NCBI GenBank assembly: GCA_956465555.1
Contig: OY101119.1
Span: forward strand, 2,404,629-2,468,628
Length of the DNA stretch: 64,000 bases
Reading direction: 5' to 3'
Source of the DNA: Nitzschia sp. pyKryTriq1
Lineage: Eukaryota > Bacillariophyta > Bacillariophyceae > Bacillariales > Bacillariaceae
Shown here: piece after piece, positions 20,253 to 30,597 of the stretch
Position numbering within the stretch: the first letter of the stretch is position 1
Layout of the letters: every line of letters starts with the position of its first letter
Notes under the pieces: model-generated
Databases searched by the model: none
Told to the model about the DNA's origin: nothing
Seen by the model: only the letters and a program-made list of their open reading frames with translations
Program-made: the position numbers and the translations under genes

Positions 20253-20493
20253 TTAACTGTATTTTTTTATTGTGGTGGGATCCAACTAGTCAAAAAGCGT
20301 GCAAAATCTCATTGTGGGCTGTGCGCTGTGCGCTGGAAATTTGTCGCACGATCGATCGTACATTTTCATTATTATTTTTTTCTTTTCGCCATTTCATTCA
20401 TCATTATTTTTTCTCGTCTTATCGGCATCGTGCTCGTCGAAAGATTCATCCTCGGCTCACAGACAGTGTAAAGAAGATCCATCCTTGATCAAG

Positions 20494-22098
20494 ATGGTAT
20501 CTTCACATTGCAGGATTTACGCTACAGTGATGCTTCTACAGGGGATCATCATTCTCTCAATAGTACCTGTACCGGTACTCTCGGTCGCCAATGCGGCCGC
20601 GGCGATGCTTTTGGACGAAGGAGAACGCTCGCTGGGAGCCAGACAGAGTGGTTGGAAACAAACACGATTTTTTTCGTTGACAACAGTTCCTCAAGAATCA
20701 TCACAAGTTCCCTCTGTACCTAGCAATGTTCCGAGTATGGAGCCAACGTTGAGCGCACCGCCAACGGTGAGCGCATCGCCAACTACCAACCCCTCTGTAT
20801 CGGCAATTCCTTCGTCGGAACCCTCCGATTCCTTGGCTCCCTCCTCTGTTCCCTCTAGTGCCCCGACGATGATGCCATTTGTATTATCCACACCGCCACC
20901 AGGACAAATTACCTACCAACCCGGAAACTTGACAACCTTGAAGGATTTGCTGTGGCTGTCGGAGGGGCTAGACAGCAGGTTGGTGGCACGCTCTGGGTTT
21001 CCCGTGGAGTATGGCGATGGCAGTGGTGTGTCCAATGCAACGTTTCATTTTCTTCCCGACGCGGCGGCTTGTTTCCCGGATACTCGACGAGACAATTTGG
21101 GTGGTTGGATATATGTCTCCAACTCAGAAATCCGATCGGAAGGGCAGGGAGGTGTTGGCGCCGTGACGTTTGACAAGGACGGCAAGGTAATTGATTACTA
21201 CATGCTCCTGGAGGGCACAAAATCGAACTGTGGGGGTGGCAAGACACCCTGGGGAACTTGGGTCAGTTGTGAAGAGACCGCAGCTGGAAACATTTATCAG
21301 GTCGATCCCACCGGGGTACGCCCTGCAGAGATGATGACTTTGGGCAGCGATATCGGATGGTGGGAATCCTTCGCGTACGATGTCCGGGACGAACAAGCCC
21401 CCTGCTTTTTTGCCACAGAAGATCAGCCAAATGGGGCATTGGCGCGATTTACACCCGATATGGAGGCATGGGCGAATTATTCCTCTACTACTAATAGTAG
21501 CTGGTCGAATTCCTCCGATGGAGGTGGCTTGCAATGGGAAATACTACACGGGCCAGGTGTGATCGAATATCTGATTCTGGAACCCGATCGAGCAGACGTT
21601 GACAGTGGCACGTTCTCATGGACCACAAATCGAATGTGGGCGAAATTGAATGCACTTATGTACTATCCCAGTACCGAAGGCATTGACGTCAACGACAACG
21701 AGTTGTACTTTGTCTGCAAGGGGATAAGAATGCTATACACTCTGGACTTGGACAGTGGCAACTACACTCGTGCGTCGACTCAGTCGGGTCTTTTCCAAGG
21801 AACTCCCGACCAAATCAAGCGAATCATTCAAGACGAGAACGAACTAATGTACTTTACTGAGGATGATGCAAAAAAGGCTGGGGTACATGCTCGTGACAGC
21901 CTCGGACACTACTTGACCGTGCTAGAAAGTCCAATCCTTCTCGGAGAGACGTCCGGCTTGGCGTTCAGCCCCGATGCGAGAATAATGTACGTGACCTATC
22001 AAACTATGGGTCGCCTTTATGCGATATGGAGGCGCGACGGCCTTCCATTTTATGGTACCCAGTTGGACTTGAAGTATCATGAACAGAATAATTCATAA
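20494..22098 (+). CDS. Secreted PhoX-like (DUF839) protein
   Basis: Intronless, 534 aa from the ATG at 20494. A hydrophobic signal sequence (residues ~10-35, ATVMLLQGIIILSIV) is followed by a Ser/Pro/Thr-rich linker (~75-130), then the PhoX domain starting at YQPGNLTTLKDLLWLSEGLD. The metal-site motif SNCGGGKTPWGTWVSCEE is intact, with the Cys at about residue 246. The protein is a close paralogue of the membrane-anchored copy at 6094-7857, differing mainly in its N-terminus (cleavable signal rather than internal anchor). It probably hydrolyses organic phosphate outside the cell. The transposon right end lies 238 bp upstream of the ATG, so the element sits within or next to the promoter region. 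Confidence 0.85.
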   Translation: MVSSHCRIYATVMLLQGIIILSIVPVPVLSVANAAAAMLLDEGERSLGARQSGWKQTRFFSLTTVPQESSQVPSVPSNVPSMEPTLSAPPTVSASPTTNPSVSAIPSSEPSDSLAPSSVPSSAPTMMPFVLSTPPPGQITYQPGNLTTLKDLLWLSEGLDSRLVARSGFPVEYGDGSGVSNATFHFLPDAAACFPDTRRDNLGGWIYVSNSEIRSEGQGGVGAVTFDKDGKVIDYYMLLEGTKSNCGGGKTPWGTWVSCEETAAGNIYQVDPTGVRPAEMMTLGSDIGWWESFAYDVRDEQAPCFFATEDQPNGALARFTPDMEAWANYSSTTNSSWSNSSDGGGLQWEILHGPGVIEYLILEPDRADVDSGTFSWTTNRMWAKLNALMYYPSTEGIDVNDNELYFVCKGIRMLYTLDLDSGNYTRASTQSGLFQGTPDQIKRIIQDENELMYFTEDDAKKAGVHARDSLGHYLTVLESPILLGETSGLAFSPDARIMYVTYQTMGRLYAIWRRDGLPFYGTQLDLKYHEQNNS

Positions 22099-22240
22099 AT
22101 GCATAGCGTGGAGTAGAATAGAAGAAATTCTTAAAACTATTTAGCGTAGTTAATAGCAATAAATAACAGCTCTGATCCATTACGATTAAGACGGGCACAA
22201 GTATACGCTTGCAAGCATACTGTACCTGTCTGAGCTCCTA

Positions 22241-23440
22241 CTAGGCTCCAGATGCTGGGGATGACGGCTGACTGCTTTCGCACGGATCCGTCATCCATTT
22301 TTCCATTAGACCAACGAAGTGGTCTGGCGATGAAACAAATACATCTGGACTTTTCAAAAAATCGTTTCTAACCCATTTCGACGTTCGACGAGCAATCACC
22401 ATCAGCGCCTCTCGTACCGGTAAGTATTGTTTGTTACAGATTCGGATCTTATGCCGATCTTTGCGGCGTTGTTGTCGTGCGTTGAAATTGCTATTGTCCG
22501 GTTTGGCTCGCGACATGGCCATGTCTAGGGGGGAATCCAATCCTAGCTGTACCTGCAGATCCTTTCGGAATTGATCTGAATAGTGCGCTGTTGTCGAATT
22601 GTGTGTATCTTCAAACTTGAGTTGATTGGTCTCATACAAAAAGATCGGATTCGGAACAACAGTTGTAGAAGAAACGTTCTGAAGATATCTTGGATATTCC
22701 TCCCGCCACTCCGGAGGGAACGGCACCTTACCTAAAGCAGCCAAGTAGACGTGAAACCATCCTTTTGCAGTTCCCACGCAATCTACGCCATCATACCAGT
22801 CCTCGCACTCGTCAATCAGCAAGTTGGGGTCTCCCCATTTCGCCGGATTCACATGCCCGGGTAGGTTTTGGATTTTGAAATTGTATAGAGACTCGAACCA
22901 GTGGACGGGGTGCCGCAGACCAACAATCAAGAGAGTTTTTGGAAAGAGTTCCGCCAAGGTGGTGATGCTAGGTTGCGCACGAATGTCCAATGGATTCTTG
23001 TATCCTCGTACAAACTTTAAAGGGCCATCCGGGGGTAATTCATTATACAATCTGGAAACCAACAGGTAGGGCTTGCGATACATCAGTGGAAAAGGCTCGC
23101 CAGGAAGGAGTTTCACTTGAGGATGCTGAGACAACCAGTCTTGTTAAGCCGTGGTACCGCATTTCGGAAAACCAACTATCGCCACATCCAGCAGGAATTG
23201 AGGGTCACCGAACATTTCTCCTTTGGATGTCATTATGGTGTTCAGTCCAGGCCTCTGTTGCGACTGGTGGCGAACTGCGTGCATATTATAATGACCGGCC
23301 GGTGGTTCCTCCAAGAGGCTGTCCGAATGCAGCTGAAATATCTGGAGTAAGAACAACATCAGTGGGGACAGCATCATGGTCATAATCGTGCATTGCTTCA
23401 GCCTTTTCTTCTTGGCACGCCGCATCGGGACTTGGCTCAT
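22241..23440 (-). pseudogene. Sulfotransferase-like gene interrupted by an in-frame TAA
   Basis: One reading frame on the minus strand from ATG 23440 (MSQVPMRRAKKKRLK) to 22241. A basic N-terminus and one hydrophobic anchor (MMLSPLMLFLLQIFQL) precede AIVGFPKCGTTA, the PAPS 5'-phosphosulfate loop. Right after it comes TAA (23144-23146), and the same frame continues QDWLSQHPQVKL and onward through a normal domain, including LLIVGLRHPVHWFESLYNF (3'-phosphate site). No other damage is visible, so this is either a very recent host pseudogene, an allele, or a sequence error. Intact, it would be a ~400-aa type II membrane sulfotransferase. It is convergent with the secreted PhoX-like gene, 142 bp apart. 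Confidence 0.8.
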
Positions 23441-24133
23441 ACCGATATGGCACTGGTTGGCATCTGAAATCCCTGTACACTGGGAAGGTTTCAATACATG
23501 TCCAAATTCTTCCTCTGTAAAGGTACGTTTCAAATCCAGTTGGCTGATTAGTACCAGTTACTCTTACAGTACTATTATTCTCTCATTCTCATCGTCAGAA
23601 GACGAAAATCACGAACACAACAAGGTGCAAAAGAGGAGAGGAGGAGTCACCACTCGTCGCTCGTCGCGGTCGTCGTCTTCATCGCCGACGGCCCAAAGAA
23701 TTTCAGTTTGTACTATTAGTCCAAGGGGTCGGTGTGGTGGCATTTATTTTTTGCCCCTCGCCTTATTCCGCGCCTTGCGTGCGTTGAATTTCACCAGTTA
23801 TTTTTCTATTTACTGTACCGCACAAGTACGAACCTCGCGACTCCAAGATCTGGGATCCAGCATTATTTTCAATATTATGGCCCTTGGCGATGATAGCTCA
23901 TTTCTCAACGCCAATGCAATAAGTAGCTAACCATAATACAATGCGTCAGTTATCAGATCGAAGCTTCTTTGTTTTTTCTTTTTTTCTTCTTCGATTGAGC
24001 GATGATGCCACCTAGTAGTCAAAGATCTCCATTCTGCATCATTGTTACCAGAGAACCATATCTGATTGTTACTCTTGTTCCTCGAGTACTTCTTACATTT
24101 CTTTCTATCTGAAACAGAAGAGACGACACAAAG
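23441..24133. other. Divergent spacer, no gene seen
   Basis: Between the sulfotransferase-like gene and the first membrane paralogue. Open frames are biased and unrecognised. Confidence 0.5.
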
Positions 24134-24787
24134 ATGGCAGCAGTATTGTGCGGTACAGTGGGAGACCTCTTGAAAGGGTGCTGTGATGGAATTGGAAAAG
24201 TTATTACTTTGCCTTGCCGAGCATGCGGATGTGCTTGCAATACTTTCGGAGAGCTTGTCATGAGCCCTTTCTTTCCCTACCTCGCTCTTACTTTCGGTTT
24301 GAACTTACCTGGTGTATTTTACGCAATCAAGAGTTTACCGCTCGATTGCGCTGGCTTATCCGGTTGGCTCCTTGGGAATGGTATCCTTTGCTTGATACAC
24401 ATGGTGGCGGCCATGTACATTGTCAACAAGATCCGCGAAACTCCACCTTCTCTCAGGGATCCAATCACCAAGACTGAAGATACCGAAGCAGCTTCCACCA
24501 GCTATGGAAACTTTACTATTCCCAAGGAGAACGAGAATGGAGCCGCCAACTCTTTCGCTCGTATCAAGTATGTGCTTTGCTACGACAAAACGATGGCGGT
24601 GTACATCGTCATTTTCATTGGGTGGATCATATATCTTTCGACTGGTATCGCCAAGCGTCTGAATGCTGGTGAAGATGGTGGATGTGGCAATGAAATCCAA
24701 TACATGAATGTTGCCATCAGTTGTGGATATATGTACCTCAGCATGGTCTTTATGGCGTTTGGGTGCTCCCTCTGTTGCCTTCGCTAG
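24134..24787 (+). CDS. Four-helix membrane protein, paralogue A
   Basis: Intronless 217 aa. A Cys-rich N-terminus (CCDGIGKVITLPCRACGCAC) suggests palmitoylation or metal binding. Four hydrophobic segments follow: ~50-70, ~79-100, ~155-173 and ~190-213. A polar loop carries Ser/Glu/Asn between helices 2 and 3, and LCYDKTMAVYIVIFIGW is the most conserved part versus the neighbour at 25189-25842. The family is not one I can name. The pair look like an ancient tandem or inverted duplication: both are exactly 217 aa, share the helix layout and the LCYD...W..WLS/YLS-G motif, but differ widely elsewhere. Confidence 0.75.
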   Translation: MAAVLCGTVGDLLKGCCDGIGKVITLPCRACGCACNTFGELVMSPFFPYLALTFGLNLPGVFYAIKSLPLDCAGLSGWLLGNGILCLIHMVAAMYIVNKIRETPPSLRDPITKTEDTEAASTSYGNFTIPKENENGAANSFARIKYVLCYDKTMAVYIVIFIGWIIYLSTGIAKRLNAGEDGGCGNEIQYMNVAISCGYMYLSMVFMAFGCSLCCLR

Positions 24788-25188
24788 AGACTGGACGGCG
24801 GTTGAATAGCTCTTGCACCTATACCATAGCTGAATGTAATGTGGATTATTATTCGATAAACTTCCATGGGTTCTGTCTATTTACGAAAAGGCTGTTGTCC
24901 TTCTACGATCGGCATTTCATCCCAATGAGATTATGCAGCTTTCGTAGCTATAATCTATTGCGCTACTCAAGCTGTATGGAGCTGCCGCACTCTCGGACGA
25001 CGTTCCAATACTATTCTTTCAGGATATATGGAGTTTCCAAGTACAATTTAACATCTCATAATATGCACAATTTTCTAACAACTATCACATTCAAAGCACT
25101 CCGCGAGGGAAACAAGTAACAAGTCACCATATTGATACCACGCGTCCTCGCATAGCAAGTGTAGACACATCATGGGCCATCTACTAGA
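24788..25188. other. Spacer between tail-to-tail paralogues
   Basis: 401 bp between two convergent genes. No gene is recognised; it presumably contains both 3' UTRs. Confidence 0.5.
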
Positions 25189-25842
25189 CTAGCAAAGCGA
25201 TGCCAATCCAGCAACGACCACAAATCCAACATACACAAAGCCACATACCAGCGACGTTTTCATGTAACGCTCATGATAGACCATGCAACCTTCGAATTGT
25301 TCCTCCTCTTCCACGTCAGCCATCTGCAGCACCCGTTGTGTGCCTTCGGAAAGCCAGAAAACCCAAAAGAGAAATAAAATCGCGTAGGTAGTAATGATTC
25401 CATCATAGCACACCAAATGACGTATTCTATCGCTGGATGTAGTCCGCATATGAATCAGGCGGCTAAAACACCCAGATTTTGCCCGGGCAGCAGGTGGCGG
25501 TGGAGAGGGGTCTGTTATTGTGACTTCGTCCATTCCTCGATGATGATTATTCGAATTCGAATCCGTGTCGGAGTCACCCTTCTCAGCATCTTCTTCTGCC
25601 TCATCAGTCCTACTAGAACTTTGTCTCGGTCTCGCAACCTTACGAATTTTGTACACGCAATAGATCGCCGCAATAATATTCAAGCCGGTCAGAGCGGCAT
25701 TCCCAACCAACCAGTTCGAATAGTAATTGCACCACTCTACGAAACCCAACACTCCAAAGACTAGTGGTGGAAAGTTGAAGCCTCCAGCCGTGATGAGAAA
25801 CAGTGGGTGGCATATGTACTCATATTTCGTCAAAGCCGTCAT
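25189..25842 (-). CDS. Four-helix membrane protein, paralogue B
   Basis: Intronless 217 aa from the ATG at 25842 (MTALTKYEY); the longer upstream frame has no ATG. It shares with paralogue A a membrane segment after the N-terminus, NWLVGNAALTGLNIIAAIYCVYKIRK (cf. GWLLGNGILCLIHMVAAMYIVNKIRE) and the LVCYDGIITTYAILFLFWVFWLSEG block. It lacks the Cys-rich N-terminus of A and has a longer acidic/Asn-rich loop with a Pro-rich patch. No function is known. It is divergent from the propionyl-CoA carboxylase gene. Confidence 0.75.
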   Translation of the reverse strand: MTALTKYEYICHPLFLITAGGFNFPPLVFGVLGFVEWCNYYSNWLVGNAALTGLNIIAAIYCVYKIRKVARPRQSSSRTDEAEEDAEKGDSDTDSNSNNHHRGMDEVTITDPSPPPPAARAKSGCFSRLIHMRTTSSDRIRHLVCYDGIITTYAILFLFWVFWLSEGTQRVLQMADVEEEEQFEGCMVYHERYMKTSLVCGFVYVGFVVVAGLASLC

Positions 25843-26735
25843 GGTCCATTCTCTTCGGCACTTGTGCCCCTGGTTTGTTGAGAGTAATAGGTTGAGGTAG
25901 TAGGTACCGGTACTCGTGGCGGGAGTCTTTTCAACGGCACACACTACCGGTAAACTACTACCGGTAGTATTGTAGACAAAACAAAACACGCAAACGCATC
26001 GCAGTCCGAGTTTTTCTTCTCTCAAATGTTTTCGTGTTTTCTGTCGCGCGGTCTTCCCGGTCTTCCGCCCGCTCGCCGGTCGGTGACTTGCCCGCCAGTA
26101 CCAGTACCAGTACGATACTTGTACCGGTAGCAGTCGTCATTATTATTATTCTCAACACAGAAGGCGGGACACGTCGCCGACTAGCTGGCTCGCTCGCTCA
26201 AAAGGGGAACTAACGAACAATGGCGGACAGAATAAATTCCCGCCGTCTGTGCCAAGCAAGTCTGTGCTGGTCCGTCCCCTTGCCTCGAGAAGCGACCGAC
26301 CGTGAAATGCGAACGCCCTTTCCCATTCCTTCGGCTGCGCGCGAGCATACGAGCACGTATTCAACAGTACTACCGGTACGCTCGTCCCGGTACCGTACTG
26401 TACAGTGTGTGCACAGGCGGGAGAAGAACAACAGCAAAATCCATCCGCAGCGACGCTTCTCAAGCATGACATGTGTTGAGTGTTCGCTTTCCTCTGGTCC
26501 TGTTGTTCCGCCTCCACAACTCATCGCAGCAGCGGAATTGCACCCAGCAGTTTTGCAATAGATTGCTACTCCGAAGCACGCAGCAGCTTCAAACCGAACC
26601 TTCCGACGAAAGTCCAGTCGTCCGAAAGGAAGAATCTTATCATACCAACCCCATAAATCTATTCGACCGCTTTACTAACAACAACATCATCATTTCTTCC
26701 GAGCCCTTCGTTTTTGGAAATTACATCATCGAACC
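25843..26735. other. Divergent spacer with GTAC-rich strings
   Basis: GTACCGGTAC-type clusters lie at about 25900-25975, 26095-26130 and 26370-26405. No coding gene is recognised. It contains the presumed promoters of paralogue B and PCCA. Confidence 0.55.
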
Positions 26736-29064
26736 ATGTTCAGCCGATCTCTTCGTACCATCGCACGCAATGATCTTTACCGGAAGCTCCTGTCCACACT
26801 TGCAGCCGAGCCTCCTTTCAGCAAGGTCTTAATTGCGAATCGAGGTGAAATCTCGCAACGCGTAGTGCGAACATGCAAAGAGCTTGGAATTAAGACCGTC
26901 GCCATTTACTCGACGGCAGACGCCAAGGCCCCCTTCGTCCAGGCAGCCGATGAAGCTATCTGTGTGGGTCCTGCTGACTCTTCTCTCAGTTACCTCAACG
27001 TACCCAAAGTGCTGGAGGTAATTCGCAAGACTGGCGCTCAAGCAGTCCACCCCGGGTATGTAATATGTCTTGTATTGTAGTATTGTCATGCATCCTGCCG
27101 AATCATTTCGCTCATCGCTACCATTCTTTTTTTCTAGGTATGGATTCCTCTCGGAGAATGCCGAATTTTGCCGTTCGATCGAAGGCGAGGGGGTGGCTTG
27201 GCTCGGCCCTGGCATCTCGGCTATACAAGACATGGGAGACAAAATCAGATCCAAGGAAATTGCAGAGCAAGCTGGTGTCAGCATTATTCCGGGTTACGAT
27301 GGAGTCATTGAATCCCTCGAGCATGCTCTCCAAGTCTCCAACGATATTGGATATCCAGTTCTAGTCAAGGCTGCTGCAGGTGGAGGAGGCAAGGGTATGA
27401 GAACCTGCTACGACGACCAAGAAGTCCGAGAAGCATTCGTTATGGCGAAATCGGAAGCGAAAAAATTCTTTGCCGACGATCGGCTGCTTATCGAAAAATA
27501 CATTGAGAATCCTCACCACATCGAATTTCAAGTCCTATGCAGCCCTCCTCCTGGGGGCAAGCTTGAGAAGCCAGAAGACCTGCAAGTTGTCGTCTTCCCA
27601 GAACGAGAATGCTCTATCCAACGCCGTAACCAAAAAATTATCGAGGAATCGCCTTCCTGCTTGCTCACTCAAGAAACCCGCCTCAAAATGGTGGAACAAG
27701 TGAAAATGCTCTGCCAACGTGTTGGGTACGTCAGTGCCGGTACCGTTGAATGGCTTGTAGATGAAAAGCAAAACTTCTACTTTTTGGAAATGAATACACG
27801 TCTTCAGGTGGAACACCCCGTCACTGAAGCAGTCACGGGTGTGGACCTTGTCAAGGGAATGCTCTGGGTCGGTGCTGGACGTGGATTCCCACCAGAGCTT
27901 CAAATTAAAGGCGATCTGATGCCTCATAAAGGTCATGCTGTCGAAGCGCGTATCTACGCAGAAGATCCTCTTCGTGGCTACCTTCCGTCCACAGGACCAT
28001 TGGTTCAATACAAGGAACCAGAAACAGGAACACCAGCCGACGAGTCATATTTACGTATGGATTCCGGTGTGATCGAAGGTCACGTCGTTTCGCCTTACTA
28101 TGATCCCATGCTTTCCAAGATCATTGCCTATGCTCCGACTCGATTAGAGGCAATCAATAAGCTGGCCGATGGTTTGGATCAATATGTCATTGAAGGCGTT
28201 CAGCACAATGCCCGCTTGTGCAATGCGGTATTGCGTCACCCTTCCTTCCAAGCAGGAGACACGCCTACGTCCTTTTTGCCCCGTCATATCCCGGAATTTA
28301 AAGGAGTTCAACTCTCGGATAAGCAGGAAGAAGAGTTGGCAGTCGCCGTGGCCTTGATTGGACTAACACGTGAATCCTACTTGCAACGCCCGCCCATCGT
28401 GCCAGCATTTTCTTCCGTGGTGGTTCGTCTGCGAGGAATGTTTGGAGACGCCTTTGAGGTGTCCCTTGGCAATGAGAAAACAGCCAAGGTGAAAAAGGTC
28501 TCTGGTGAAAAAGCTGGAGTCGAGCGTGAGGTCAAGATTGACTCGCTGAAGTATGATCCAGAGAGATACCAAGCACGTGTATCCATTGATGGCGACGCCC
28601 GCACCATCCAGGTATGTATTTCCTGCTACACACAAAGCTCGAAGATTAAATCCCTTCTCACCTCATTCGCTCTTGTTGCCCATTTCTTCCGACAGGTTCT
28701 CAGGGAATCTCTTGAAGGCGATTTGAGGGTTCAGATGTATGGAGCTGACATGATTTGCTTGGTGCAAAGCCCCAGGGAATATGAACTCAGCAAGTATATG
28801 CATGAACCGAAGATTGTTGATACCAGCGACTTTGTCATGAGCCCCATGCCTGGTACTTTGATCAGCTTTGCTGTTGCTGAAGGTGATCATGTTGAAATCG
28901 GTCAAGAGTTGTGCATTGTTGAAGCAATGAAGATGCAAAATATTGTGCGAGCACCACGTGCCGGGGTGATCGGAAAGCTCAACGTTGCTGTCGGATCCTC
29001 GATGCAAGCAGATGATATCATCATTGAGTACGGCGAAGAGGCCAAAGCAGACGAAGCTGCCTAG
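26736..29064 (+). CDS. PCCA: Propionyl-CoA carboxylase alpha (biotin carboxylase/BCCP) subunit
   Basis: Three exons, 26736-27055, 27138-28611 and 28696-29064, with introns of 82 and 84 bp; 720 aa. The N-terminal ~25 residues (MFSRSLRTIARNDLYRK) look like a mitochondrial presequence. The biotin carboxylase domain starts at FSKVLIANRGEISQR and has the glycine-rich ATP-grasp loop KAAAGGGGKGMR, ERECSIQRRNQK and EMNTRLQVEHPVTE. A BT linker region follows, and the C-terminal biotinyl domain has EAMKMQN with the biotinylated Lys at about residue 677. The order and wording fit PCCA better than methylcrotonyl- or acetyl-CoA carboxylase subunits. It catalyses ATP-dependent carboxylation of biotin for propionyl-CoA to methylmalonyl-CoA; the beta subunit is not in the window. 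Confidence 0.92.
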
Positions 29065-29230
29065 ACTGTGGTGTGGATGACCCCATTCCTAGGTTTTCCA
29101 TATTTTTTCAGGCCAAGAGATGATGACAATCTACAATCTCGGCAATTGATAGTACTGTAAAATAATAATCACAATTACATCATTATCCTTGTCAACTATT
29201 CACTCGCACAGTGCAGTAGGAAGCAATGCA

Positions 29231-30597
29231 TTACGATACTACTGGAATTTTCTGAGGAGGCACCCTATTTGGGCGACGGAGAGACTCTGCAGTCTTTTTC
29301 CTCTCCTGGGCCAAAGTGGGATTTCTGTGCAGGCGCTGGTGTCCTTCAGTTCCGATCATTTTGAGCATGCCGTGACCAAAGGCTCGTCCAATATGAGTGT
29401 AGACATCCGCTCTGCCGGCATAGTGGTAGTCCCCATTGTAGGTATCATTGCCTGGGTAATTCATGAACTGGCCGGTGGGAACATACAGAGTATTGTTTCG
29501 AAATTCATCGTAGAGCGTGACTGCCTTCTCGGCATGTTGCATGGCGGAGTACCGATCTGCACCTCTATTGCAAGTGCAAGAAGGTTTAGAAACAGGACGA
29601 TGAGAGGATCAAAGAGGTCGTTTAACAGAGGATGACCTGTGATGAATTTACTCACCTTCCTGTCGCGTTCACGCCATTCTGACCCATTCCACCAACCAGG
29701 AAGGGCATTCCCGGTGCATCCAAATCATCTCGGACATCGCGAATAAGATTTGCCAAATTGAATTCATACTCGTTTACTTTGTGGTAGGTAGTATCAACCA
29801 TGTCATTCCAACCTTGAAACCAAACAAAACCTTCCAGCTTGTATCCCACCTCTGGTTTATAGCCAGGGACAAGGTTTGCCAAATCGTCGAGTGCAGCTAG
29901 TGTGTCGGAAATCATCTGGCGGTATTCCCTTTCGATACCGGTACGGTTTTGGATTCATAAAGTGTTTGATCAGACAACCTGAAAGAAAAACAAATCGACA
30001 CCTGCATTCACAGCAACCTCTTTAAGCTACTCACCAACCATATTTAACAGGGTGGACACCACTGTAGTTGCCTTTCCCAGAACTTGGAGGCCGAAAGTCG
30101 ATTGCTAGGTCCCTGCCACCCCAGGCAGTCTTGAGAAGAAAAATGGGATTCTCGCAGCCGCAAAGACTGTCTCCGACGACCCAACCAAACCCAAGTTCTG
30201 GTCCAAAGTGTCCACCACCACCTGGTGCGCCAAATCCTACTTTTAACTTTCCAAGGTGATCGTCAAACTTGCAGTACACGTCGTGGCGCTCTGCCCAGTC
30301 CTGTGACGTTTCGTTCCAGTAGGGGAGATACTCGCCACGCGTCTTTGTGTCATTGAGTAGTTTTCTCATGTGTTCAATCGAAGCCATGCCCTGCCGATAA
30401 GACGATGACAAATAGTGAGATAACCAGTAATGGCAATATGAACATCATTTTTATCACGACGAATACACCGTACTCACCACCATGTTCGATTGGCCAGCGA
30501 GCAAAAAGATCTTTGTAGGCCCTTCGTCACACGAACAAGCCCGGGACGGCTGAGCTAGCCACAGAGAAACGCAAAGCAATCCGAACAGAAACGACAT
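29231..30597 (-). CDS. Secreted SGNH-type acetylesterase (sialate O-acetylesterase/CE6-like)
   Basis: Four exons: 30478-30597, 30035-30390, 29656-29928 and 29231-29564, with introns of 87, 106 and 91 bp; 360 aa. A signal peptide (MSFLFGLLCVSLWLAQPSRA) leads into KIFLLAGQSNMVGM, the nucleophile block with Ser at about residue 37. Next come FGPELGFGWVVGD and LKTAWGGRDLAIDFRPP, then EGFVWFQGWND, then near the end GDYHYAGRADVYTHIGRAFG, which carries the Asp/His of the triad. These are the blocks of the SASA/DUF303 family, which removes acetyl groups from sugars. Intron 2 was placed with acceptor CGAAAG because it gives KYGWEYRQM in frame; the better-looking TTTCAG upstream leads into a stop. The sugar substrate is unknown. 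Confidence 0.85.

Larger units (their letters stand above)
17604..20256. mobile_element. TTAA-flanked DNA transposon with two divergent ORFs (Kolobok-like candidate)
   Basis: Both ends carry TTAA (17604-17607 and 20253-20256), followed inward by the perfect 12-bp inverted repeat GGTGGATATGTA (17608-17619, complement at 20241-20252). Weaker similarity continues to about 23 bp (18/23 matching). Total length is 2653 bp. Inside are a minus-strand ORF (17848-18357) and a plus-strand transposase-like gene (18440-19881) sharing an ~80-bp divergent start region. TTAA duplication with GG...CC termini is the hallmark of the Kolobok superfamily. piggyBac also uses TTAA but has CCC termini. The encoded protein resembles Mutator-like transposase domains. 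The termini are perfect and no disabling change was seen, so the copy may be fairly young, although the transposase N-terminus is uncertain. Confidence 0.7.

Noticed and set aside
17604-20256. piggyBac as the family of the TTAA element
   Set aside because: Termini begin GG rather than CC, and the protein lacks the piggyBac pattern. Kolobok-like fits better but is not proven.
5770-20493. P1BS-like (GNATATNC) phosphate-response sites upstream of the PhoX, PstS-like and VTC genes
   Set aside because: Reading the upstream regions by eye I found only near misses, such as GAATATTT and GAATATTA, and no perfect site. Systematic motif scanning would be needed.
29940-29990. Better-looking TTTCAG acceptor for intron 2 of the acetylesterase gene
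   Set aside because: It leads into a stop in the frame needed for the next exon. The CGAAAG acceptor at 29929 gives a continuous family-like sequence.
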